Part shown: positions 10,693 to 22,824 of the stretch, in pieces
Layout: every line of letters begins with the position of its first letter
Numbering within the stretch: position 1 is the stretch's first letter
Origin: Cladophialophora immunda
Lineage: Eukaryota > Ascomycota > Eurotiomycetes > Chaetothyriales > Herpotrichiellaceae
Assembly (NCBI RefSeq): GCF_000835495.1
Contig: NW_015622541.1
Coordinates: 3,162,001-3,226,000, forward strand
Length of the DNA stretch: 64,000 nt
Reading direction: 5' to 3'
Notes under the pieces: generated by a model
What the model was told of the DNA's origin: nothing
Database searches by the model: none
Seen by the model: the letters and a program-made list of their open reading frames with translations, nothing else
Position numbers and translations under genes: made by a program

Positions 10693-11840
10693 ATGGAGCC
10701 TTCTCAGGATCTCCCTGCCCTACCGAAGAGTTCCGGATCAGTCGAGGTACAATTGCTCGATGGTGGGAGCTTTACAGCAAACTATGCCGTGGTACATGCC
10801 GACGCAGCCTCATCTCCATTTCGATGCCACTCCTGGGTTTTCTATATACACCACAGACCCAGCGGACGGCATGTGATTTGGGACGTTGGTCTCAGCGCAG
10901 TGAGCGAAAGGTGAACCCTGGGCTTATCGTCAGACACAAAACTAATTATGCAATTAACCCAGAACCCGTCCGAATACACCACGTGGAGTATCAAGCATAA
11001 TCTGGAGGTTCTGCAGCCGGTATCAGCGAGCGTAACTCTTCCGGACCAACTCAAGAAGAGAGGTCTCGACCCTGACAAGGTAGACACCGTTCTTTTCAGG
11101 TATGTGAAGATCGGTTCATCTATTCATCGATCCCCAGCGGCAGACTGACGAAAGACAGTCACGCTCACTGGGATCATTGTCGGCCCATCAAAGGGATGTT
11201 TCCCAATGCAACAGGGTACTTTGGCCCGGGGACTTTTGAACACTGCTCGCCGGGCCAGTTTCATGATGAAACCTACGACATCAAAGGTAAATGGGATGCC
11301 AATTTCTTCCATCCCGAGTGGGCTTCGGAGAATGCGGAAGAGCTGAGGGGCAATTGGCAGCCGTTTGGACCGTTTGAGAAGGCTCTCGACTTTTTTGGTG
11401 ATAGGAGTCTCTGGATTCTTCAGGCACCTGGGCACATGGTGGGGAATTTGGCTGCTGCTGCGAGGCTCTCCAATGGTGAATGGGTGATCATGGGCAGTGA
11501 CTGCTGCCACTCGAAGTAAGGATCTTAAACCCCCACAGAGAGTGAACGCTTGCCCACCTAGCTCACACCAGGCAATAGGGCTCTCATAGACGGCACTGCC
11601 GATTTCAAAACCTGGGTCAACGCGTGTGGGCACATCGAAAGCCTTCACGAAGATCTAGAAGCCGCCAGACGGACAGTGAAGAGGCTCAAGTCACTTGAAG
11701 TGGACTATGGCGCCCACATAGCCCTGGCACACGACAGTTCATGGATGTTGGCTGGGAAGGACGAGGTATTGATGTCGCTTCTGGACGACAACTTGCTGGA
11801 ATTTGCCAAAACCAGGCTGCCTGTAGGGGGATTCCCTTGA
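10693..11840 (+). CDS. Metallo-beta-lactamase-fold hydrolase 1 (lactonase-like)
   Basis: A four-exon gene encoding about 320 residues. Introns at 10900-10962, 11100-11158 and 11516-11578 keep the frame. The second one rebuilds the zinc motif: VLFS then HAHWDH (HxHxDH). Later ligands follow in APGHMVGN and in the GSDCCH segment, and the ALAHD near the C-terminus carries the last histidine. The overall pattern matches N-acyl-homoserine-lactonase-like MBL proteins, which open lactones or hydrolyse esters. A second, intronless member is at 57831-58913. No signal peptide is visible, so action in the cytosol is likely. It converges on regulator 2 with a gap of about 130 bases. The precise substrate is unknown; lactone ring opening would suit the surrounding oxygenases. 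Confidence 0.9.
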
Positions 11841-11971
11841 CACAAGTGTCCTATGGCACGCTGGAAATTAGTGGCGAAGTCCTAGAAGCAAAGTCCCACA
11901 ACCGCCTTCCAGCCTTGCGTTATCAATGTCCGATAATTAAAACATGTGTTGTTTTTCCGAGGGATCCGCTT

Positions 11972-14575
11972 TTAGTGCCTTGACTGGCGTTCTTTACGCA
12001 TCATGCATCCCAATATAATCGTGTCCATCTCCTCGTCTTCAATGTTTTCATCCGACATCTCCTGGATATCTCCCAGTTGACGGTCCAAATTCTCTCCCGC
12101 TGCGCTTATGACATAGTCACTGTTTGCATCCAGCTGACCGTCGTCCATCAATGTCGTCAGCTTCCTCAACAGGCGAGGAACCTTCAAGGACCAATTCCCG
12201 TTGATTGATACTGGAGCAACATCGAGGCCTTTCGCGCGTCGATTATGGTTCATCAAGTTGCCGAGATACCAATATGCCAACGCTCTGTCACGGTAGAGAC
12301 CTTTAGACGTCATCGACCCAGGGCTATCCACAGTTCTTGCCCAGTGCTTCCTCCACAGCCGTAAGGCGTTGTTGGTGACCTTGGACTGTGCGTCTGCAAG
12401 ATGCTCATTCATCCTTTCTTCGACTGGATCTTGAACCTCTCGAGGATCCCTCCGTCGGAAGATGAGTTTCTGCTCCCACATGTGCAGGAGAATGCCTGGT
12501 TCATGATGAGCAAGGTCTCACCAATGTCATAGTCGAGTTTGGACTTACCATGGAGCACGATAAAGGCCCCCATGACGCTGAAGTCGAGCGGCAAATCCAT
12601 GGATGAGTGGCACAAAAAGAGAGACAAGATCGCTGGGAACTCCATCCGGGTCACATTGTGCGCTTTGACGTACAGAGCTTGCCACTCGTCTTCGGTACTG
12701 GCTGCAAAAATGTTTTCGTCACAGGGCAGAGGTAGTCGAAGTTCGTACGAGTGGAGTTCTGGACGCTGGTCGAACATGATCGCTCGAATAGCATCAAAGA
12801 GATACAATATAAACGCAGTCCTGACAGAGTGATCAGCGAAAGAGTTGCTTAGCTTAAAAGGGGAGGAGGTCACGGCCATGGTCAAGGGGAAAATAGTAGG
12901 GCTCACCTGATCCGACATTCTTGAGCAGACCAATCTTCCCATTTCATTTTCCAGGGGTCGATGCCAGGCTGGACGTCGACGAAAACTCCCGTATTTCTAG
13001 CCTCATTCACGAGCCGTTTCGTATCAACAGGTGCACGACACCGTTTGAAAGGGAGATAGAATGCTTCCAGCAGAGTGACGATATAAACGGAATGGATGGT
13101 ATCAAGCTGGGCGGGACCTCCGGCCTGTAGACAAGGATCACTGCTCCACGCAAAAGCCTGGGCCATGTGACAGAGCCTCCTGGCATCAGAGCTGTTGGCC
13201 TTGAGGTCGCCGGAGTATACCGCACCTATCAGAGTCATGGCAAGGATGAGTCTCGTACTGGTGATTGAAATGTTCCAGAATGGCAAGTGTAGCAGCGGGG
13301 TATGTTGATGAAAGGACTCGAAGTATGAGCGTAGGAAGCGGGACATGTTGTCCATGCTGAACCAGTGATCCCACCGCCGCGAGCCTTGACTAGCCTCTCT
13401 GAGGTACTGTATAATTAGGGAACAATGGGCTTCCAGTGGTGATATTTGCATCAAACTCATGCCAGATGGCAGATTCATGGGCGTAACGAACCGTGCTGCA
13501 TTGTCTCCGAAATCGTAGGGGCTCGCAGTCGCTTCTGGCGATATGGTTTGTTGATTCGACGTTTCCGAACAGGTCACCACCGTGCCGCTGTCATCTCGGT
13601 GGGCAACGAACGAATTGTCAAGGATACCCCAATCCAGCAGATCAAGGTTGAAGAACGTGTCGGTACCGACACCCATGAGGTCAAGCGTAGTTTCAGTGTT
13701 GAAGGTATCTGTCAATAAGCTGGAGTTATGGCCGTCGATCGCCAGGTGCTCTGGAGGTAACTGCTGCGGAACGACGATTGACCTCTGTATCTGATCGCAA
13801 CCAAGTTGGCCCGGGATCTCCTGCGGAACAGAAAGATTTGGGGCCTCCCAGTTCACAGGAGGTATGGTGGTATCTAGCTCCTGACGTGGGGAGAGGTTCT
13901 GTGACTGGTGATCGTTCTGGGCTTGTCCCGGGCTCACAACATATTGCCCCAGCTGAGACATGGCGGTTGATGGGGTATTCAAACGGTCGGGAACGCTCAG
14001 AAGTCTGGATTTTCGATATGCGATATGGCAGAGCTCGCTCTGACCGATATTGCGACACCGCTCACAGGGATGGCCACCGGAACACTTGAGTTTGGAGTGC
14101 CTACAGGAGCTACAAGCTCGGTTGATACCGCGAGAGACCTCAACCGTCGACTTGTCAGCGTTTTGCACTGATTTGCAACTCTGGTAGTGACGGCGAAGAA
14201 CATCGCTGCAGAATTTTATCAGCGTCCTCGGCGTATATGAGGTGTAAATGTTGCAGCAGACAGAATCAGTCTCACTCACCTCCGCCCAAACTTCTTTCCG
14301 CAAAATGGACACGGGTATGCCTTTTCCCTGCTGTGCATGGCTTGATGGCGTTTCAGATGTCCCGAGCGGCTAAAGGCTACCTTGCAATGATCGCAGCGGT
14401 ACTTTGAAGTGAGGCTTTTCGCCAGGGCAGCATTTGGCTGCTGCGCTCCTTGTTGTTCAGAAAGCATCAGCAACCTAGCAATCGCTATAGGTGAGGAGCA
14501 AGCGGGCGCAGCAAGCAAAGAGCTTCGAGATAGTAGAGCAGTGATTTTCATACAGCGGACTGACGTCGGTAGCAT
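11972..14575 (-). CDS. Regulator 2: dual C2H2 and Zn2Cys6 transcription factor
   Basis: A fungal transcription factor with three zinc-binding units in order. These are a C2H2 finger (YRCDHC...HLKRHQAMH), a second finger CPFC...SDVLRRHYQSC ending in cysteine (C2HC), and a full Zn2Cys6 cluster ACSSCRHSKLKC...PCERC...C. The fungal_trans domain follows, with LIGAVYSG and a W-x-x-W-S-x-x-E block. Introns at 14206-14279, 12821-12906 and 12496-12548 each join matching phases; the first falls inside finger 2. The start may be the methionine at 14467 (MLSEQQG) rather than 14575. It is transcribed away from FAD monooxygenase 1, across a 1.66 kb gap. The combination suggests a pathway-specific activator or repressor of the neighbouring genes. 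Confidence 0.9.
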
Positions 14576-15970
14576 CAGAGTCTAGTACAGTGATCAAAGA
14601 GGATTCGGGGTGTGATTGCTCGAATTCTTCGGGGTAGAGCCAAGAAGACTCTCACTTCCGGGACCAGGGGGTTGACGGACCGACGAGTTCCGGGCTGTCG
14701 CAGGGTGATTGACGGAGCAGTCTCCCCAGCGTGGTACTGAGGTGCCTGTGCCGGCAACGCTCAATTATTGGCGTGATGAACTGCTTTCTCCAAGTACGTA
14801 GCGCGCACAGGCTCTAGCTTTCCAATCCTTTCTCGATTTTCTCTTTACTGAACCGGCTGAGGAGGGAGAGTCAGATGCGGGTGGTTGTTGAGGCGGCTGA
14901 AAGCATCTCCACCCCCGCTTAGCTATCGGCTGGGCTACTGGCCGTCGATGGCGACCACGAATAAGGCGCTGGCAGTCTGGCGACCGGTGGTAGCATGGGC
15001 TCTCCACGGGCGTCAGTAGCCCATCAAACGAACTCCGGGGAGGCGCTGATCCGCCCCCAGAAAATCCAGCTCCTGAAGACTGAGGGCCCGTGGCTGAAGG
15101 ATTAAGGAGTCTCAGAGTTTCTCCACATACAAGAGCAGCCCTCGCTTTTTCCCACATACCCATGAAACTTGACCTGTGGCACTTGGGATTCACCTCGGTG
15201 GGAATGGTCGTTGTATTTTGAGTCTAGGTGCCAATATTGTGAGAATGTAGTACTGTTGCTTTGCTTTGAAGATGCGACCTCGTCTTCTGTTTGAATCCTG
15301 ATCAGGGATATCTCTTCTGGACAAAGAAGACAAAATGGCAGGCTTGATCCCTAACAAGAGACTGGGAAAGGCTACAATATTGCCCGCTCCTGACCTCTAA
15401 CTCTGCTCGAGAGAAATTGAATCCCGAAACGCCTGTTGGAGAAAGTTCGTAGAGCGAAGAGGTCAGTCTGTCAAAACCTCGCCAAAGAAACAACAAGCAA
15501 TCGCATTCGGCTACCTGTGATCTCGGAGGGTATCACGCCGCCGTTGTTTACTGCCTCCATCAATGAGCTCCAGGGCCAGTTGGGAAAGGAGAATGTCGTC
15601 GCGAACGAGTAGCCTCTCACGTGGGTTTGGCAAAGACTGTAGGGTTGGGGGAGTCTCTGATAAACACCTAGATACATGAAACATAGGCTGCGAGAGACGG
15701 AGTCTAGTCACTAGCAATGCAAGCTAACAACGGCGACAGATCCAAACACCCACGACGCTTTCAACCTCCTTGATGCCGAAGACACTGTTGCGTCAGCCGT
15801 CGCATATTCAAGCAACACAGAGGAAGTGCAGCCCACTGTGATTTTCACAATCAGCAATACTGTCGTCATTATAAGCGCTGCCGGGTCCAGTGCCAAAAAG
15901 TCCAGCTACTGTCTCATCACGTTTGCCAGCAATTCGCATATACATCGATGTTCTTACCAATACCCAAGGT

Positions 15971-15978
15971 ATGTGGGG
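15971..15978 (-). promoter_or_regulatory. CCCCACAT motif, copy 2
   Basis: ATGTGGGG in the context TATGTGGGGGAAAT. It forms a direct pair with the copy 33 bases downstream. Confidence 0.4.
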
Positions 15979-16003
15979 GAAATCCTAGGCCCCTTTCCTG
16001 CGT

Positions 16004-16011
16004 ATGTGGGG
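16004..16011 (-). promoter_or_regulatory. CCCCACAT motif, copy 3
   Basis: ATGTGGGG in the context CGTATGTGGGGTAAG, in the same orientation as copy 2. Confidence 0.4.
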
Positions 16012-16237
16012 TAAGGGGTTACCTGGTTTTGCGGGGGTGTGTCAACTCCGACCAGATGAAAGTCACGCCTCTGCTTACAGCGTCGAGGACGAGATTACGG
16101 GACCTCACGCCATCGAATATGCTATGGGCCCGTCTTGAGATATATACAAAATGGAATTCCGAGGGTCGTGGTCTTGATCACATTTACCTCGGCCCCAAGT
16201 TGTACTTACTGCACCCAAGCCAGACAACCGACAAAGA

Positions 16238-17769
16238 ATGAAGGTAGGGCCATCTAGATGTTCACTGGCAAATAAGGCAAGGCTAACCCATATACTGCAG
16301 CTTCTCATCGTCGGATCAGGTCCCTCCGGACTCTTACTAGCTCTGATGCTCGCCAAAAAGGGCGTTGATGTGACCTTGGTCGAGAAATCGACGGAGCTCG
16401 ACAAGCAGCCTAGAGCGACTCACTATGCTGCTCCTGCAATTTATGAGCTCGCCAGAGCCGGAGTGCTTGACGAAATGTACGAAGGGGGTTTCGTCCCCAA
16501 CGGTGTCAGCTGGCGGAAACTCGACGGGACGAGGTTGACAGGTCTCGTGGCCAAAGGAGTGATTCCAGACGATTACCCCTACAGGATGGTTTGTTATCCT
16601 TTGGACCGACTGGGACCATTGCTGTTGAAGCACGTCCAGAAACTTCCCAACGTACAGATCTTATGGTCACACGATGTCACGAGTATAGGACAGGATGCCG
16701 ACTCCGCCTGGGTCGAGGCCGAGACTCCTGGTGGGACCAAGCATATCACCGCCGACTACCTCGTGGGCTGCGACGGAGCAAACAGCATTGTTCGAAGGCG
16801 ACTTTTCGAGGACTTTGAGTTTCCAGGATTTACCTGGGACGAACAGATCGTTGCTACAAACGTACGTGTTGTTCTCTCCTTTTTTTCAAACTGTAAAGGG
16901 TTCTTTCGGGCCAGACTCGCCTGGCTAACATCTAGAAATTGCAGACATACTACGACTTTGACCAGTTTGGCTGGACAGACGCGAATTTTATCGTCCATCC
17001 CGAACATTACTTTATGGCAGCACGTATATCTCCTCACCAGGGCAAGGAGGCAATGTGGCGCGTCACCTATGGCGAGCTGCCAGGGTTGACGAGGGAGCAG
17101 ATGATCGAACGACAGCCCGACAAGTTCAAAACCTTTCTCCCCGGCCACCCGGAGCCGGATCAGTACAAGATTGTCAACTTCAGCCCGTACAAGATCCACC
17201 AAAGGTGTGCCAAATCACTCCGTGTAGGACGAATCCTTCTCGCCGCTGACGCCGCTCATCTGTGTAATCCATTGTAAGCGTCTACTGCCTCTGAGTTGGG
17301 CGAATATAACTATTTGTATAAACTGACGAATGATTCTAGCGGCGGCCTCGGCCTGACAGGAGGTATAGCAGACATCGGCGGGCTCTACGACTGCTTGCTC
17401 GGCATCCACCAGGGCCTCGCGGATGACAGCATTCTAGACCAATACGACCGCGTCCGGCGAGAGATCTATGACAAGGTCATCAACCCTATGTCCTCGGAGA
17501 ACTTTACCCGGTTGAACAGACAAGATCCGGAGAAGGCGATGGAGAACGATCCTTTTTTCCAGCTCTGTCTGAAGGGCGAGAGCGATAAGGAGTTTTCCAA
17601 GAACATGCAACTGGTGGGTTTCTGCGTCCCTCCCACCTTATCCCTGATCGGTCTCCATCTGTGCTAATGTTTTCCATTGTCGGAGCAGGCCGTCAAGGAT
17701 CTCTTACAGCATGACTTTACACAATATTACAAGAAAGACGTGGCGGGTGCAACGGCCATACCTTCATAG
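16238..17769 (+). CDS. FAD-dependent aromatic monooxygenase 1 (PF01494 type)
   Basis: A phenol-hydroxylase-like flavoprotein. A two-codon first exon (MK) is joined over an intron at 16244-16300 to LLIVGSGPSGLLLA, the GxGxxG FAD-binding fold. The DG motif appears as YLVGCDGANSIVRR, and the GD motif as LAADAAHLCNP joined to FGGLGLTGG across an intron at 17274-17339. Other introns are at 16862-16944 and 17614-17688. The family hydroxylates aromatic or other electron-rich rings using NAD(P)H and O2. The last two motifs are well kept, so an active enzyme is likely. Monooxygenases 2 and 3 in this window share the layout but have different intron positions, so they are old paralogs rather than recent copies. 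Two CCCCACAT words lie upstream. Confidence 0.93.
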
Positions 17770-18523
17770 TGAACACTCAACGATAGCTCCACCACAAAAA
17801 GAATTATAGGCCATCTTTCTTGAGGAGTCGAGCTTGATTCTTGTGAATTGTGAGAACGACCGTTCTTGCATGTCAGTTAACCTTACGATCCTGTCGATGA
17901 CACAGCCCACCAAGGTTGACGAGCACAACGGCAAATTCAATTTTCCTTCCTGATGACCGTAAAGCATCAGCCATGTCGAGAGTCCTATGGTCATGACTAT
18001 ACTAGTCAAATTTGACTATAGTCATGACTAGTCAAGGAATTGGGAGGAATATCAATCATTCATTGGCTGGGGTAATGTTTTTCCGCTGGCGGCACAACTC
18101 GCTTAGCTCTTATGTACCTTTCTAATATAGTATAGTGAGGGTGTGCTAATAAACACGCTAGTCTGTAAACGGTTGAATATGTTTCCAATAGCTTGACCAG
18201 TCATTCACTACAGTCATGACTTATAGTCAAGTTTCCTAGGTTGAAGATAGTCAGACTAATAGCTATAGTCTCGACACCGCCACACGTTAAAACAGCTCCA
18301 TGACTTTATCGAACGCCGTCGGTCAGTTCCACATGATGATATATCTCCCTAACCCACATGTGTATCTCTCACCCGTTTTCGGAGATGGCGTTTACATTTG
18401 TTTGCAACTTCATGTCATCGCAATGCTCCCGTTGATACTACGGAGAGAGCATAACTTAGTGGAATCTCACAACCAGCTTGGACGTAGGTTGATCTCGCAG
18501 CTGAGCCTCATCCAGCCTATCTA
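17770..18523. other. Intergenic, AT-rich with inverted repeats
   Basis: Between the convergent ends of monooxygenase 1 and the AtuA-like gene. Apart from the palindromic repeat block described separately, nothing gene-like is seen. Confidence 0.5.
17990..18270. repeat. Palindromic TCATGA-rich repeat block, possible MITE remnant
   Basis: At 17990-18028 a near-perfect palindrome is built from GTCATGACTATA...TTTGACTATAGTCATGAC, differing only by three bases in one arm. The motif recurs as CAGTCATGACTTATAGTCAA at 18212-18230, and related TAGTCAGACTA and CTATAGTC words follow to about 18270. The pattern fits a small degraded inverted-repeat element; no transposase is present. Confidence 0.5.
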
Positions 18524-20577
18524 TTAGATCCTGTTCTCGAAGCCTCGATATAGCTTTTCAGGGTAGTCAACGATCCTTGCTCGTAAAAACTCTGCTAGTC
18601 CCTATTTTTGACGATCAACGTGTCAGCCATATTGCTCCAAAGAGCAGTTGAAGGACATGGATCGGGACTTGGAGGGACCCTCCCTTACCTTTCCAAGGCT
18701 GTCAGGTCTTGACGTGTCCGTCACACCACCCCCTAGCATGCCGAAGAGAACGAAATGGACGCTCTTGATGTTGGGAAACTCTACTCTTTCCACCTTCGAC
18801 ACGGTCGGGGCATCGTCGCCCAGCAATTCAAGAAGCTTCTTGGTCGTCAGTGTAGATCGTAGCCAGTCCCATTCTTCCTGCGAATCTCCCTGAGGAAACA
18901 GACCAACATTGATGTTTGCGCCTTTGTCTCCTGAGCGCGCAAAGACCTGGTGTCCCAGCGGTACCTTGATCGTGGGCCCGAACGTCTTCAGGTCCACAGA
19001 GTTTTGCGGCTCGTAATTCTCCTGCGCGACTGAGGACGGGTCACTTAGCGTTCCGGTAAAATGGTGCACTATTTTCACGTCCTCCGAGTCAAGCCAGTGT
19101 ACCTCCATCTCGACTTTGGACCGGTCGATCAAAGCCGGAAAATACGCTAGGTATGGACGAGGCTGAGCGGTGCGTAAATACTCCAGGCTCGGCGTAAAGC
19201 CTGGGAAGGATGCTCCGAGATTCTGGATGATTTTGTACTGAAAGTTTGCTGTGGACAGTTGCTCCTTCTCCTTAGCTTGGACGAACACACGGATAACGGC
19301 AGTAGAAGCATTAGAGGACTTTGGGTCAGGCGCGCCATTGCCGATGAGCTGGACCTCGAGCTTGCTGAATTGCATCTTTCCCGAATCTGCGACAAACTCC
19401 CTTCGCACCTGTTCCTCCACCGACTTGGCCTTCTCTTCGATGTCCAGCCCCATGGCCCAAATGATCATTTCAGCCTGGAAACCGGCATACGCTTGAATGG
19501 CGACCTTTAAGGTCTTTGGAGGAGGAAGGCCCTTGAAGCCGCTGACATGCACGCGGTCAGGCCCTTCTTGCTTCACCTTCAGCGCTGAAAGGTCTGCAAC
19601 CACATCCGGGTTATAGTAATATCGCCCTTGGATTTCGTACACCAGCTGACTTCGGACAGTGTCAATGTTCACCAACCCGTTCTGGCCGGGCTGTTTGGTA
19701 ATGATGCAGTGGCCGTCATTATATATCTCGGCGATCGGATAGGCCAGTGAATGATACGGCTCTATGACTTTGAAGCCGCAGAAGTTCCCCCCGGTCTAGA
19801 GTAACGACATCAGCGCCAGAGAACTCGAGAAGGAATTTGACATTATCCCGCACATACCACATAGTTGCCACACTCAATTATATGGCCTGCAATAAGGCCA
19901 TGGGCATGATTGTCGTAATCCTGTTCGCACCAATCGTAATACCACGTCGTGAGGGCTTGGACGGCACCAGCGTCGGTTGTCCTGCCAGCGAGAACGATAT
20001 CCGCTCCGCCCTTCAACGCCTCCACGAAGCCAAACTGGCCTATATATGCGTTGGCAATTACCGGTTCAAACGGCCACACATTCAGGGTTTCCGATGTGTT
20101 CAGGTTGTTGATCGTTTTCTGGGTTTCGCGGTCGCTAACAATGCTCAGGACGTTGTCGCCAGTGATGTAGGCTATCCTTAGTGCTTTTCCAGCGTCTCCA
20201 AACTCGGAAACGAAGAATTTCTGAACGTTAAGTGCCAATTGACGCGGGTTGAGGGCACCGGCATTCACAACCAGCTTCGGGAAGGTCCCAGCCCTGAGCC
20301 TCTCGCCCAGCTGTTTCGACGCGGTCTGCAAGGTCTTGACGAAGATAGGATCTTCTCCACTCGTGATGCCGTGCTCCATCTCTGCCTTGCGCCATGACAG
20401 ATTCATCTCTGCCAAGTAATCTCCCACGACGGCGTCGACTTCGATCGGACCGGTCATGACTGTGGCAAGAGCGTCAAGTCGATCTCCTGAGTAGGCAGAA
20501 ATCGAAGCAATCCTGATGGGTCTTTTGTCCACATGATTGTTTCTTTCCATGATGGCCGAGACGCTCAATGGTCTCAA
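18524..20577 (-). CDS. AtuA-like (acyclic terpene utilisation) family protein
   Basis: About 634 residues with the two-part layout of fungal AtuA/DUF1446 proteins. The N-terminal part carries RIASISAYSGDR, VNAGALNP and LAGRTTDAG. The long C-terminal part includes PLGHQVFARSGDKGANINVG. Introns at 19796-19857 and 18602-18688 are both in phase. The last one adds a 25-residue end (GLAEFLRARIVDYPEKLYRGF) typical of the family. In Pseudomonas, atuA sits in the citronellol/geraniol degradation operon, but its reaction is not established. Here there are no acyl-CoA carboxylase partners, so it may serve a different branched substrate. A CCCCACAT word lies about 140 bases upstream of the start. The alternative start at 20550 is possible. 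Confidence 0.92.
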
Positions 20578-20888
20578 TGACTATGTTATGGCATATACAC
20601 CAGTTGTCCCAATTGCCGAACACTATCGAGTTCAATTAAATTAATCAATTCACGTTCCCTGGAACAACCCCGCCAGGACAACTACGAGACTTCGCCGAAG
20701 CAATGCTCCGCTTCCCCACATCGAAAATACATAATAATCATACATCCGGCGGGGCTTCGACACACTTGTGACCGTCTCTACAGGGCTCAGTGGACCTGCT
20801 CCTGTGGCATCTTCACGCACCGGCAAGTGATGCTGTTAGCGCGCCCACGGAATTCTTTGCAGGGACGCTCTTGATTCCCGTCTTCCAG
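20578..20888. promoter_or_regulatory. Upstream region of the AtuA-like gene
   Basis: A gap of about 310 bases between the 3' end of NmrA-like gene 2 and the AtuA-like start, carrying motif copy 4. No gene seen. Confidence 0.45.
20714..20721 (+). promoter_or_regulatory. CCCCACAT motif, copy 4
   Basis: CCCCACAT in the context CTTCCCCACATCG, nearly the same as copy 5. Confidence 0.45.
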
Positions 20889-22116
20889 TTAGACGGCTAT
20901 GGCATATTCTTCCCGCGTCTTGACACCCCTGTCGAATGTCACGTAGCTTGGAAAAGGCGTATCGTCTTCCAACTCGGCCCACGCAGTCCAATGCTTCTGC
21001 AGCCCAAACTTCGACTCCGCGTCGTCGGCTACTGCTCGGACGAAATCAACCGTCGAGATCCCCTGGAGCCTGCCCTCAATGTCCTTAGGATCGTCTTTGT
21101 ACCACCCCGAATAAAATCGGAGATCAGGCATCTCTCTCAATGGTATAAAGCCTTCTACGACGTGGTAGTCCTCACCACCACGGCATGGCCGGTAGAGCGC
21201 TGGGGGCGACACAAACGACCAATTCCAAGATGTGTCGCCGTCGAAGAACAACCACGTCACTCTCCCCGCCTTGACGAAGGTTTGGCTGTAGTCTCCATCA
21301 AAAGCGTTCTGCAGATACTCTTTGATGAACGCGACATCTTCCTCCGTCGCTGTTCCGTCTCTCACTCTCAGGCGAGTGGTTCGTAGCTTGCGCAGCCCAG
21401 ACCCCAACAGTCCTAATCGCTCCTCCATGTATTGGATCTGGGCTTCAGAATCAGCAAACGCCTGGCGGAACTGTATACCATGATCTAGTTAGCCTGGGAG
21501 ATCTTCATTCGGAGAGGTTTTGGGTAATATGTTCGCACCGCTCTCCAGAAATGCCCCGAGTCAGCTGCGCAGAGATGAGGTTCGATCTTTGGCAGCTCAA
21601 GACTGCCTGCTCCTCCAACGTTGATAAAATACTGCGGTCGAGCGATCTTAGCTGCCCGGAAGATCTTGCGGGTGGTCTCGATATACGGCACTGCTCCTAT
21701 GTCAATTAAATGTGCCCATCTGCACGATTGAAACCCATGATGTCCAAGACGTACTATATGTCAACGCTGCCTGGCCTTCGGAATGGGGGCTAAACATGCT
21801 GTTTCGCTCATCAACGTGCGACCTCAGTGGTATTAAACACAATTTCAGATGGATCTTACTTGACAATCACATCATACCCTCGGCTAAACTCCTCGATCAA
21901 TTCCAAAAATGGAGAGTTGACCACATCGAATACCTTAGGAGTGTACAGGGGATGAGTTCCGAGTTTCTCAGGCCGCCTCGCCATGCCCGTGACAAAGTGG
22001 CCCCTGTTGACGAGCTCCAGGGAGAGATAGGAGCCTCCATGTCCTGTGGCACCAACGACCAAGACCGACAATGACTTTCGAGAGCTTTCACCCTCGCCAT
22101 TGATAGTAGCGGCCAT
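20889..22116 (-). CDS. NmrA-like NAD(P)-binding protein 2
   Basis: Paralog of the gene at 111-1105, with the clear glycine-rich motif VVGATGHGG in place of GPAGFGG. Four exons are inferred: 22116-21860, 21798-21755, 21696-21539 and 21470-20889. The 44-base second exon restores NMFSPHSEGQAALTYS, which aligns with EYGPHSAGHEALQYS of the first gene. Its 3' intron is at the same codon and phase in both genes. Common blocks are ADSEA, YMEERLG, WSFVSPPALYRP and EDDTPFPSY. I chose MAATINGEG at 22116 as the start because it puts the Rossmann motif about 20 residues in. Function as an oxidoreductase or a redox sensor is not decidable from sequence. Confidence 0.88.
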
Positions 22117-22824
22117 AGCTAGGGAAGTGGTTCTGCAAGTCTCACAGACATGAAGCGTTTCCTCGATGCCCATTCCCATATTTTGGTCCTCCAGACTCGT
22201 GGGGTGTTCCGAGCGGGGCGCTTTCGAGCAGAGAGGGGGTAGTCCGCCTCCACACTGCACCACCTTCAAGGCTGATGAGGCTCCCGCTATGCAAATGCTG
22301 GGGTACACAATAGTTACGTGCTCGCCACATGCTTCGACGTCGCTGTTGTGCTCCTACGGACCAGTGTTTTCATCCCGTGAACTGCTGTGAGTTGTTTCTA
22401 TCCCAATAGTCGAAGATGTCCATCTGCGTCAAACGCGGAGAGGAGGGCTACGACACCTTCAGAACACGTTACTTTGATGCTCAAGTCCCAGATTAGATAC
22501 CCTCGGAAATTGTTTGTCCTACAACCACCGCGGAAGTTACAGAAGCAGTACGCCGGGCTACTAAAAGGAAGGAATGCTTCGGAACTGCGTTGCTGCGTTC
22601 TCAAATTCAAAAAGTGGCTTTTGTCTCGTCAATTTTCGCACGAAAGATCAAATAGACAGGCCCATCTGCCTGCAGGTTGAGAGAAGGGACGGTTGGGCTG
22701 GAGGTCCAATCCGAGAAAACAAACCACAGAATCCTCCTGACGATCGTGGGTTCTCGAAGGCTCAATAACCCAAATTCCCACAGACCATTATTTCAGTCCC
22801 AAAGACTGAACTGCTTTTCTCAAT
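22117..22824. other. Intergenic, no gene seen
   Basis: Upstream of NmrA-like gene 2 and downstream of MFS 1. Short open frames lack any family feature. Confidence 0.45.

Larger units (their letters stand above)
14576..16237. promoter_or_regulatory. Divergent intergenic region, regulator 2 / FAD monooxygenase 1
   Basis: No gene with family features was found on either strand. Two copies of ATGTGGGG lie at 15971-15978 and 16004-16011, about 230-265 bases upstream of the monooxygenase start. The rest looks featureless. Confidence 0.45.

Noticed and set aside
17770..18523. Possible transposase near the palindromic repeats
   Set aside because: No open frame with transposase features was seen on either strand.
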